This document shows, in pieces, positions 18,433 to 25,318 of a stretch of DNA of 64,000 nt; the first letter of the stretch is position 1, and each line of letters starts with the position of its first letter. This DNA comes from Methylobacterium tarhaniae (lineage in GTDB: Bacteria; Pseudomonadota; Alphaproteobacteria; Rhizobiales; Beijerinckiaceae): NCBI RefSeq assembly GCF_001043955.1, contig NZ_LABZ01000005.1:1-64000 (forward strand), in the 5' to 3' direction. The notes under the pieces were generated by a model. It was not told the origin of the DNA, did not search any database, and saw only the letters and a program-made list of their open reading frames with translations. The position numbers and the translations under genes were made by a program.

Positions 18433-20067
18433 ATGACCGAGGACGCGACCCCCGAACGCCTGCTGGCGGGCGAGCTGTGGTGGAAGGCGGGGGTCGTCTA
18501 CCAAGTCTATCCGCGCTCGTTCCAGGACACGAACGGCGACGGCGTCGGCGACCTGAAGGGCGTCACCGCCCGCCTCGACTACCTGGCCTGGCTCGGGGTC
18601 GACGCGGTGTGGCTGTCGCCGGTCTGCCGCTCGCCGATGGCCGATTACGGCTACGACGTCTCCGATTACTGCGACATCGACCCGCTCTTCGGCACGCTGG
18701 CCGATTTCGACGTCCTGGTGGCCGAGGCGCATCGCCGCCGCCTGCGGGTCATCATGGATTTCGTGCCGAACCACACCTCGGAGGAGCATCCGTGGTTCCG
18801 CGAGGCGCGGGCGTCCCGCGACAACCCGAAGCGCGACTGGTACATCTGGCGCGATCCCGCCCCCGATGGCGGTCCGCCGAACAACTGGATCAGCAATTTC
18901 GGCGGCCCGGCCTGGACCCTCGATCCGGCGACCGGGCAATACTACTATCACGCCTTCCTGCGCGAGCAGCCGGACCTCAACTGGCGCAATCCGGAGGTGC
19001 GCCGGGCGATGCTCGACGTGCTGCGGTTCTGGCTCGACCGCGGCGTCGACGGGTTCCGGGTCGACGTGATCTGGCACCTGATGAAGGACGAGAGCCTCCG
19101 CGACAATCCGGTCAACCCGGATTACCGGCCGGGCGAGCCGGAGATCAACAGCCTGGTCCAGCTTCACTCCGCCGACCAGCCCGAGGTGATGCAGGTCATC
19201 GCCGAGATGCGGGCGGTGCTGGAGGAGTACGACGCGCGGGTGCTGATCGGCGAGATCTACCTGCCGCTGGAACGGCTCGTGGCCTATTACGGCGTCGATC
19301 TGTCGGGCGCGCACCTGCCGTTCAATTTCCAGCTGATCCAGACGCCCTGGCACGCCGAATCCGTGGCGCGGCTGATCGCCGACTACGAGGCGGCCCTGCC
19401 GGCGGGCGGCTGGCCCAACTGGGTGCTGGGCAACCACGACCAGCCCCGCATCGCCGCGCGGGTCGGCGATGCGCAGGCCCGGGTGGCCGCCGTTCTGCTC
19501 CTCACCCTGCGGGGTACCCCGACGCTCTATTACGGCGACGAGATCGGCTTAAGCCGGGTGCCGATCCCGCCGGAGCGCTTGCGCGACCCCTGGGAACACA
19601 ACGAGCCCGGCCGCGGCCGCGACCCGGAGCGCACCCCGATGCAGTGGGCGCCCGGCCCGCAGGCGGGCTTCTCCACCGTCGAGCCCTGGCTGCCCCTCGA
19701 CCCCCAAGCCCAGACCCGCAACGTCGAGGTGCTGCGCGATGATCCCGCCTCGATCCTGACCCTGCACCGTCGCCTGATCGCGCTGCGGCGGGACCACCCG
19801 GCGCTGAGCATCGGCGCCTACCGGGCGATCTCGGCCTCCGGCGACGTCCTCGTCTACGAGCGCCTGCACGGCGACGAGGTCGTCCGCGTCGCCCTCAATT
19901 TCGGGCATGAAGCTTGCCATGTCCCGGTGCCGGGCGAGGCCGCCTGGGAGGTCATGCTGTCGAGCGCCGGCGGCCGGCGCGGCGAGGGCTCGCAGGACGG
20001 GCGCTTCGCACTTGCGGGAGACGAGGCCCTGATGCTCATCCGGCGCGCTCCGGCGGCGAACGGCTGA
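18433..20067 (+). CDS. GH13 alpha-glucosidase / oligo-1,6-glucosidase-like enzyme
   Basis: A 544-residue cytoplasmic alpha-amylase-family enzyme. The barrel motifs are WWKAGVVYQVYPRSF, DFVPNHTSEEHPWF, GFRVDVIWHL with nucleophile Asp211, LIGEIYLPLE with acid Glu274, and GNHDQPR with Asp336. TNGDGVGDLKG after the first strand and the DLNWRNPEVR segment are typical of the oligo-1,6-glucosidase/alpha-glucosidase branch (GH13 subfamily 17/23/30 region), which hydrolyses short alpha-1,4 or alpha-1,6 oligosaccharides or sucrose isomers. ATG 18433 is preceded by AGGAG at six bases; ATG 18415 is less likely. Its place between glgP and glgA suggests work on maltodextrins from glycogen, which is inference. 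Confidence 0.9.
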   Translation: MTEDATPERLLAGELWWKAGVVYQVYPRSFQDTNGDGVGDLKGVTARLDYLAWLGVDAVWLSPVCRSPMADYGYDVSDYCDIDPLFGTLADFDVLVAEAHRRRLRVIMDFVPNHTSEEHPWFREARASRDNPKRDWYIWRDPAPDGGPPNNWISNFGGPAWTLDPATGQYYYHAFLREQPDLNWRNPEVRRAMLDVLRFWLDRGVDGFRVDVIWHLMKDESLRDNPVNPDYRPGEPEINSLVQLHSADQPEVMQVIAEMRAVLEEYDARVLIGEIYLPLERLVAYYGVDLSGAHLPFNFQLIQTPWHAESVARLIADYEAALPAGGWPNWVLGNHDQPRIAARVGDAQARVAAVLLLTLRGTPTLYYGDEIGLSRVPIPPERLRDPWEHNEPGRGRDPERTPMQWAPGPQAGFSTVEPWLPLDPQAQTRNVEVLRDDPASILTLHRRLIALRRDHPALSIGAYRAISASGDVLVYERLHGDEVVRVALNFGHEACHVPVPGEAAWEVMLSSAGGRRGEGSQDGRFALAGDEALMLIRRAPAANG

Positions 20068-20294
20068 CGCGGACCTTTACCCGCCTAAGCTCCGAGCCCC
20101 GGCTGGTACAGCTCCGGGAAATCACGACAATCGGAGTTTTTGCTTTCCGTTAATCAAATTCGTCTTGCCACTCCCGCCCGACATGATATTGTGCAGTGCA
20201 CTGGAACCGAAGCGGGAGTGGCGCGTTGACGACGCAGTTCGCCGCGGCATTGCCCGCCCGCATCCCGTTCGGCTCGCGGCGAGGGGGCTCATTC

Positions 20295-21839
20295 ATGACA
20301 TTTCCGGCGTCGGCACGGTCGGCCTCCCACGCGCCGGCTTTGCCGTCAGGCGGCTCCCCGAGAGAGGCCGTCGAGCGCTTGCGCGGCTCGCTCAAGCCGC
20401 GGATCCTCTACGCCACCCCCGAGATGGCGGACTTCATCAAGACCGGCGGCCTCGGCGAGGTGGCCGCCTCCCTCCCCCGCGCCCTGCGCCAGCACTACGA
20501 CGTGCGCATCCTGATCCCGGGCTACCGCCAGGTCGTCGACCGCTATCCCGAGATCACGGTGGTGGCCCATCTCGCCGGCAGCGCCGAGATGCCGCCCTGC
20601 GACCTCGGCCTGATCGAGACCGGCGACGGCTTGCCGGTCTACGTGATCCTCTGCGCCGCCCTCTACGAGCGCGACGGCTCGCCCTACGGCGACCAGGGCG
20701 TCGATTTCCCGGACAACGACCTGCGCTTCGGGCGCCTGAGCCTCGCGGCGGCGGAAATCGCCCAGGGCGTCGATCCGGAGTGGCGCGCCGACCTCCTCCA
20801 CCTCAACGACTGGCAGACGGCGCTCGCCCCTGCCTACCTCGCCTGGCGCGGCCTGCGCACGCCGAGCGTGCTCACCATCCACAACCTCGCCTATCAGGGG
20901 CTGTTCGCCTGGGAGAATCTCGGCCGCCTCGGCGTGCCGGAGAGCGCCTTCCAGATCGACGGTGTCGAGTTCTACGGCAAGCTGTCCTTCCTCAAGGCAG
21001 GCCTGTTCTACGCCTCGCACGTCACCACCGTGAGCGAGACCTACGCCCACGAGATCACCACGCCGGAATTCGGCTGCGGCCTCGACGGCCTGCTGCGCAC
21101 CCGCGCCCATCAGGGGCGGCTCGCCGGCATCCTCAACGGCATCGACGAGAGCTGGGACCCCCGCACCGATCCCCACCTCGCCACCCGGTTCGAGCCCGAC
21201 GACTGGAAGGGCAAGCGCGCCAATGCCGACGCGGTGCGCACCCGCTTCGGCCTCGGCGTCTCGCGCGGGCCGCTCTTCGCCATCGTGTCGCGCCTCGTGC
21301 ACCAGAAGGGCGTCGACCTGACCCTGGCGGCGGCCGAATCGATCGTCGCCGAGGGCGGGCAGCTCGTAGTGACCGGCCAGGGCGAGCCCCGCTTCGAGGC
21401 CGCGTTCCTCGACCTCGCCCGGCGCCATCCCGGCGCCGTCGGGGTGCGGGTCGGCTTCGAGGAGACCGATGCCCACCGGATGTTCGCCGGCAGCGACTTC
21501 CTGCTGATGCCCTCGCGTTTCGAGCCCTGCGGCCTCGCCCAGATGTACGCCCAGCGCTTCGGCTCCCTGCCGATCGCCCACCGCACCGGGGGACTGGCCG
21601 ACACGGTCGAGGACGGGGTCACCGGCTTCCTCTTTGGCGAGGCCTCGCTCAAGGGCCTGAGCGGCGCGATCCGCCGCGCCTTCGACACTTTCGCGTCGAA
21701 GCGCCGCCTCGGCGCGATGCGCCGCAGCGCGATGGCCCGTGAGTTCGGCTGGAACCAGGCCGCCGACGGGTATTCGTCGCTCTATACCCGCGTCGTCGGC
21801 AACGGCGCAGACCTGATGCGGGCGCGCGCCGCCGCCTGA
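20295..21839 (+). CDS. glgA: Glycogen synthase (ADP-glucose type)
   Basis: A 514-residue GT5 enzyme that extends glycogen from ADP-glucose. The glucosyl-donor motif is present as FIKTGGLGEV near residue 48. Other family segments are HLNDWQTALAPAYL, TIHNLAYQG, TVSETYAHEI, LAGILNGIDESWDP, VSRLVHQKGVDL and, in the C-terminal Rossmann lobe, LLMPSRFEPCGLAQMYAQRFG followed by RTGGLADTVEDG. ATG 20295 was chosen because GAGGGGG lies upstream; it leaves a 38-residue polar N-terminal extension ahead of the usual family start, which is unusual but may be real. A strong terminator follows. Same strand as the GH13 gene, 227 bases apart. Confidence 0.94.
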   Translation: MTFPASARSASHAPALPSGGSPREAVERLRGSLKPRILYATPEMADFIKTGGLGEVAASLPRALRQHYDVRILIPGYRQVVDRYPEITVVAHLAGSAEMPPCDLGLIETGDGLPVYVILCAALYERDGSPYGDQGVDFPDNDLRFGRLSLAAAEIAQGVDPEWRADLLHLNDWQTALAPAYLAWRGLRTPSVLTIHNLAYQGLFAWENLGRLGVPESAFQIDGVEFYGKLSFLKAGLFYASHVTTVSETYAHEITTPEFGCGLDGLLRTRAHQGRLAGILNGIDESWDPRTDPHLATRFEPDDWKGKRANADAVRTRFGLGVSRGPLFAIVSRLVHQKGVDLTLAAAESIVAEGGQLVVTGQGEPRFEAAFLDLARRHPGAVGVRVGFEETDAHRMFAGSDFLLMPSRFEPCGLAQMYAQRFGSLPIAHRTGGLADTVEDGVTGFLFGEASLKGLSGAIRRAFDTFASKRRLGAMRRSAMAREFGWNQAADGYSSLYTRVVGNGADLMRARAAA

Positions 21840-21864
21840 TTTTCCCCCTCATCGGCATGCCTCG

Positions 21865-21899
21865 ACGACCCCGCGGCGCGAACGGCGCCGCGGGGTCGT
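21865..21899 (+). terminator. Strong hairpin terminator after glgA
   Basis: ACGACCCCGCGGCGC (21865-21879) pairs perfectly with GCGCCGCGGGGTCGT (21885-21899): a 15-bp stem with a five-base loop, followed by TCGCGTTC. It isolates glgA from the metal-response operon. Confidence 0.8.
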
Positions 21900-21958
21900 T
21901 CGCGTTCGAGGCCTAGCGGATCCGGAATCGGCAGAGACCTCGCCGTGGAAACCTCGCC

Positions 21959-22007
21959 TTGACATGTGCCGCTGCGTCAGTAACACATGAGCACGTGTTC
22001 ATGTGTT
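21959..22007 (+). promoter_or_regulatory. Promoter with ArsR/SmtB-type operator palindrome
   Basis: A consensus TTGACA lies at 21959-21964. Sixteen bases on, TAACAC (21981-21986) is a plausible weak -10. From 21982 to 22007 runs a 26-bp near-perfect palindrome with arms AACACATGA and TCATGTGTT and centre CACGTG; only one symmetrical pair mismatches. It resembles the 12-2-12 ATGAnCA-TGnTCAT operators of the SmtB/CzrA/NmtR repressors. Covering the -10 and start region, it is well placed for repression that metal relieves. Symmetry is seen directly; binding is inference. Confidence 0.75.
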
Positions 22008-22022
22008 GAGACGAGGCGGGAC

Positions 22023-22361
22023 GTGCGGCTCCTGTCGACCGAGCAGGTCACGGACGTGGCGGAGGTCTTCCGGCTCCTCGGGGAGCCGAACCGGCTGCGC
22101 ATCGTGCTCGCCTGCCTGGAAGCGGAATGCACGGTCGGCGAGATCGGCGAGGCGCTCGGCCTGTCGCAGTCGCTGACCTCGCACCACCTGCGCCTGTTGC
22201 GCACCGCCCGCATCCTGCGGGCGGTGCGCCACGGCCGGCACGTCGCCTACGCGATCGACGACGATCACGTGCGCGACGTGCTGCGCAACATGGTCGCCCA
22301 CTTCACCGAGCCGCATGATCACGCCCGAGACCACGACCACACACACGAAGAGGAACCGTGA
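22023..22361 (+). CDS. ArsR/SmtB-family metal-responsive repressor
   Basis: A 112-residue winged-helix repressor. The fold is visible as VFRLLGEPNRLRIVLACLE, then VGEIGEALGLSQSLTSHHLRLL as recognition helix, then the wing RAVRHGRHVAYAI. The last helix carries Asp80, His82, His93 and Glu96, the exact D-x-H-x10-H-x2-E spacing of the alpha-5 zinc site in SmtB and CzrA. A His-rich tail (HDHARDHDHTH) could add metal affinity. Start GTG 22023 follows GAGG at seven bases. An in-frame ATG at 21987 would add twelve residues with two Cys, but those codons come from the operator palindrome and are probably leader. It ends three bases before a metallothionein gene. Confidence 0.88.
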   Translation: MRLLSTEQVTDVAEVFRLLGEPNRLRIVLACLEAECTVGEIGEALGLSQSLTSHHLRLLRTARILRAVRHGRHVAYAIDDDHVRDVLRNMVAHFTEPHDHARDHDHTHEEEP

Positions 22362-22363
22362 CC

Positions 22364-22537
22364 ATGGCCAGCGTCAACGTCGAGATGGTGAAGTGCGCCT
22401 GTGAGGATTGCGTCTGCGTGGTGCCGGTCGCGAAGGCCGTGTCCCGTGACGGGAAGGCCTTCTGCTGCGACGAGTGCGCCGAGGGCCATCCCCACCAGGC
22501 CGGCTGCGACCACGCCGGCTGCACCTGCCACGGCTGA
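22364..22537 (+). CDS. Bacterial metallothionein (SmtA/BmtA family)
   Basis: A 57-residue metal-buffering protein with ten Cys (11, 13, 16, 18, 34, 35, 38, 48, 53, 55) and four His (42, 44, 50, 56). The patterns VKCACEDCVCVV and FCCDECAEGHP followed by GCDHAGCTC match the prokaryotic metallothionein family, which binds zinc and cadmium in a four-metal cluster with a zinc-finger-like part. It starts ATG at 22364, two bases after the ArsR gene stop and behind GAGGAACC, so the two form an operon. Expression is likely released when the repressor binds zinc or cadmium. Too short to be found by many gene callers. Confidence 0.93.
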   Translation: MASVNVEMVKCACEDCVCVVPVAKAVSRDGKAFCCDECAEGHPHQAGCDHAGCTCHG

Positions 22538-22545
22538 ACGATGCC

Positions 22546-22565
22546 GGGGGCGTGATTACGCCCCC
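22546..22565 (+). terminator. Hairpin after the metallothionein gene
   Basis: GGGGGCGT (22546-22553) pairs with ACGCCCCC (22558-22565) around a GATT loop, nine bases after the stop codon. No T tract follows directly, but the tight stem and tetraloop make it a plausible end for the two-gene operon. Confidence 0.65.
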
Positions 22566-22645
22566 CACATGCTCTAACATTTCTTGGAGCCGGGCCGAGG
22601 CCCGAACACCGTGACACTCTGTCGTGGTGCAGTATCAGCGACGGT

Positions 22646-23632
22646 TCAGCGCAGATCGTCCCACCATTCGGCGAGGCCTTGAGGGGAGGCGGCGCTTGGC
22701 CTTCCCTCGGCCCATCTGAGGTGGCGGTAGTCGCTCGGCGATAGGCCGTAGGCCGCCTTGAATGCGCGGCTGCAATCGGACACGCTCGAGAAGCCGCAGG
22801 CCCGGGAGAGATCGGAGATCCGACCGCCCTCGTCGGGGCGCGCCAGCAGGGCACGCAAGCGGGCGAGCCGGCGGGAGCGGATCACGCTGGCGACGCCACC
22901 CCTCGGCTCGAAGGCCCGGTAGAGCACTGAACGCGACACGCCGATGGCCCGAGCGATATCGTCGGGCGTCGTCCCCAAATGCGCGTCGATGTAGCGTAGT
23001 GCCCGGCGGCGGCAGACCGCTTCGCTCGCCGTCCGCACCACTTCCGCCGCCGGCGGGGCGTGGCCTGCAAGGGCGAGAGAGAGAAGTTCTGCGGTCACAC
23101 GCTCCAACCGCTGGCGGTCGCCCGCGCCGTGACGAGGTATCTCGTCGAGCGCAGAGCGCAGGAACCCAGTCAGCAGGCATGCGCGGTCCTGCGGCAGGAC
23201 CGCACCGTGCAGGCGCCCGGGCTCGGGCACGGCCGCTTCAATGACGTCGCGGGGGGTAGATAGCGTGATGACGCGGGCCTGACTTGCCCTCGTCTCCATA
23301 GGCTGGCTCATGTCGATGAGGGCACATTCGCCTGGCCCAACGATCCGGCTGCCGTCCGGCGTATCGACCGCCAGGGCTCCCTTGAGGACGATTTGTGCCG
23401 TAAAATGGTCAAAGCCATTGCGCTGAACCCGCCGGCGCGGGCGCACGTGCGCGACGCCCCAAAGCTGTCGGTCGAACAGGATCATGCCGCCGACTCGCTC
23501 GGCCGTGACCGCGACGGCGAAGGTCTCGTCCAGCCTGACCGCATCGGCCGCCGACGCGTAGAGATCGTGATACGCCTCGAAGCCGCACTGACCGCATGGC
23601 GCTGCCACGTCGGTTGAGAATTGCAAAGTCAT
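22646..23632 (-). CDS. AraC-family transcriptional regulator
   Basis: About 328 residues. The N-terminal half is an AraC-type ligand-binding domain with the LVLKGAL-like beta roll seen in FeaR-type regulators (GPGECALIDMSQP). The C-terminal part, from about residue 215, holds two helix-turn-helix units: TPDDIARAIGVSRSVLYRAF and the longer ISDLSRACGFSSVSDCSRAFKAAYGLSPSDYR, the AraC signature. Start ATG 23632 begins the regular domain; ATG 23665 would add eleven residues. Neither has a strong ribosome site. Ligand and targets are unknown; no catabolic operon lies next to it. Its lower GC start region suggests it belongs to a more recently acquired stretch. Confidence 0.88.
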   Translation of the reverse strand: MTLQFSTDVAAPCGQCGFEAYHDLYASAADAVRLDETFAVAVTAERVGGMILFDRQLWGVAHVRPRRRVQRNGFDHFTAQIVLKGALAVDTPDGSRIVGPGECALIDMSQPMETRASQARVITLSTPRDVIEAAVPEPGRLHGAVLPQDRACLLTGFLRSALDEIPRHGAGDRQRLERVTAELLSLALAGHAPPAAEVVRTASEAVCRRRALRYIDAHLGTTPDDIARAIGVSRSVLYRAFEPRGGVASVIRSRRLARLRALLARPDEGGRISDLSRACGFSSVSDCSRAFKAAYGLSPSDYRHLRWAEGRPSAASPQGLAEWWDDLR

Positions 23633-24333
23633 TGCTTGGCGGCCCAGAGATCTTATTTCGGGCATAGATGGCTCGACCGATTTATCGTTCTTTGACTTTA
23701 GGGCAGAAAGATCACGCAACGCAAGATCGCACCTTCGGGAAAGCCGCTCCGTCGCTACGCCGGGTGTCGCACGGCAGCGGGTGACGAAGCGGAGACCGGT
23801 ATACCGCTTTGCACCAAGTCTCCCGTCCGATCTGCCGTCCGAGTTTGGGCACGCTCCCCGCCGAGCTTGAGCGGCGTCCCTACGCAACCAGCGATCGCCG
23901 CCATGCGTCCGAGGCTTCCCGGCGCGACCCCCTCGGCAAGTTGCACGAGGCGGGGAGTTGCTCTTGGCAGCCGGTCGAGGCGATGCGGGTGCGTCCGGAC
24001 GATGATGAGCAACCTGGGGCGGAAGGCGCGCCGGCGCCGGGCTGCCCTTGTCCATGATCCACTTCAGCGGCGCCTGGGCGAGGATGTCGCTCGGGTATGG
24101 GTGTGAAGGTCGGACAGGAGATCGCCGACATCGGCGGCAAATGGGTGGAGTACGTCGCGCGGTGCGTCGCCGCCGAGGACCAGTTGTTTGGATGGTCATG
24201 CGCGCCCTGCAACACGGCACGGTACACCCGAGAATTTGACAGGGCGTCCCAATATCTTGACCCGCCGCCGGTCATCGTTGGAAACCCATCACCGATGTGT
24301 CATGGGGGCAACGTGGCAATAACGAGACCTCAC
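23633..24333. other. Stretch without a recognisable gene
   Basis: About 700 bases between the AraC regulator and a small secreted-protein gene. Open frames exist on both strands, but none has a ribosome site, a family motif, or the usual third-position GC bias of the neighbours. Segments such as 23800-24200 could be remains of a decayed gene or mobile element; no transposase motif, terminal inverted repeat or target duplication was seen. Confidence 0.45.
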
Positions 24334-24657
24334 ATGACCCGCATCATCTTCAGTTCTGCCATTCTCCTGCTTATCTCCAGTCAAGCGACAATGGCTGCCA
24401 ATCGGCATGTCGATATCGTCAATAAGACTGGGATGACACTCAAGGAGTTCTACGCATCGAGCACTGGATCTAATAATTGGGAGGAGGATATTTTGGGCCG
24501 CGACACAATCGCCAACGGCGAGACTTTTGATATCAATATTGACGACGGCACGGGGGCCTGCCGCTTCGACTTCCGGGCTGTGTTCCAGAACGGCGGCGAG
24601 AGTGTCAAGCGGAACGTCAACGTCTGCGAAATCTCGACCTTCACTTACACGCGCTGA
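24334..24657 (+). CDS. Small secreted protein, AT-richer than its surroundings
   Basis: A 107-residue exported protein. MTRIIFSSAILLLISSQ then TMAANR is a standard signal peptide. The mature part contains VDIVNKTGMTLKEFYAS, NNWEEDILGRD, FDINIDDGTGACRFDFRAVF and NVNVCEIS, with two Cys likely paired. I have seen the pattern NKTG-EFYAS-W-DILG in short alphaproteobacterial periplasmic proteins of unknown function; that is recollection, not a search. Base composition is near half GC, far below flanking genes, and codons ending in A or T are common, which suggests horizontal acquisition. It is followed 47 bases later by the DUF805 gene. Confidence 0.75.
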   Translation: MTRIIFSSAILLLISSQATMAANRHVDIVNKTGMTLKEFYASSTGSNNWEEDILGRDTIANGETFDINIDDGTGACRFDFRAVFQNGGESVKRNVNVCEISTFTYTR

Positions 24658-24704
24658 TCGGCGAGCGCCCGCTTCGTTCCACGTGCCCGGCACAGGAATC
24701 GCAT

Positions 24705-25133
24705 ATGAGAAAGCTCCTCTTCACGATCGAGGGCCGCATCCCACGCCGCCAGTATTGGCTCGCCATACTGATCTACTTCGGCGTCGCCGTGGCCGCCGCA
24801 TTGGTCGTGCGCCTGCTGAATTCCCTGTTTACCGGGACCGTTGGAGAAAACGGTGCTGTGACGGTCACCGGGATCGCTGCCCTCCCGTATATCCTGCTCT
24901 CGCTCGGCTATACGATCCTGTCCATCTGGTCGGGAATTTGCGTGAACGCCAAGCGTTGCCATGATCGGAACCGGTCGGGCTGGTTTCAGCTCATCGTCTT
25001 GATTCCGGTCATCGGACAGCTCTGGTACATGATCGAGAGCGGCTTCCTGCGTGGCACACGGGGGCCGAATCCGTTCGGCCCCGATCCCCTCGACGTTGTC
25101 ACAGCCGCCACTCCGCTCACGGTCTCTGCCTGA
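24705..25133 (+). CDS. DUF805 inner-membrane protein
   Basis: A 142-residue membrane protein of the DUF805 (YhaH/YhaI) family. It starts with the family-typical amphipathic segment FTIEGRIPRRQYWLAIL, followed by three or four membrane helices and the conserved CVNAKRCHDRNRSGWFQLI motif. The ending GPNPFGPDP is also usual. The family is widespread, with no established function; links to membrane stress have been proposed. ATG 24705 sits behind AGGAATC. It may be co-transcribed with the secreted protein before it. Confidence 0.9.
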   Translation: MRKLLFTIEGRIPRRQYWLAILIYFGVAVAAALVVRLLNSLFTGTVGENGAVTVTGIAALPYILLSLGYTILSIWSGICVNAKRCHDRNRSGWFQLIVLIPVIGQLWYMIESGFLRGTRGPNPFGPDPLDVVTAATPLTVSA

Positions 25134-25318
25134 GACAGGTTCTGGCACCGCCTCGGCACAAAGCCGAATTATGAATCAGATCAACGACTTGGCGGAAACG
25201 AGGCTTTGCGCTTAGTCGTTGATGCAGACGGATTTATCGCGAACCCTGCCCAGATAGTGCTAAAGCCCCGTCAAGACGAGCAACGCCCGGTCCCCCGGGC
25301 CGGGGATGGACGAATCCG

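Noticed and set aside
18056-18436. Open frames in the glgP to GH13 gap
   Set aside because: Rich in Arg and Pro, overlapping a dispersed repeat and lacking any motif or ribosome site.
21987-22022. N-terminal extension of the ArsR protein with a Cys-x-Cys motif, a possible extra metal site
   Set aside because: The Cys codons are part of the operator palindrome, and a better ribosome site serves GTG 22023; kept only as an alternative start.
24097-24333. Extension of the small secreted-protein frame by 79 codons
   Set aside because: It would bury the signal peptide and has no ribosome site; ATG 24334 gives a clean secreted protein.
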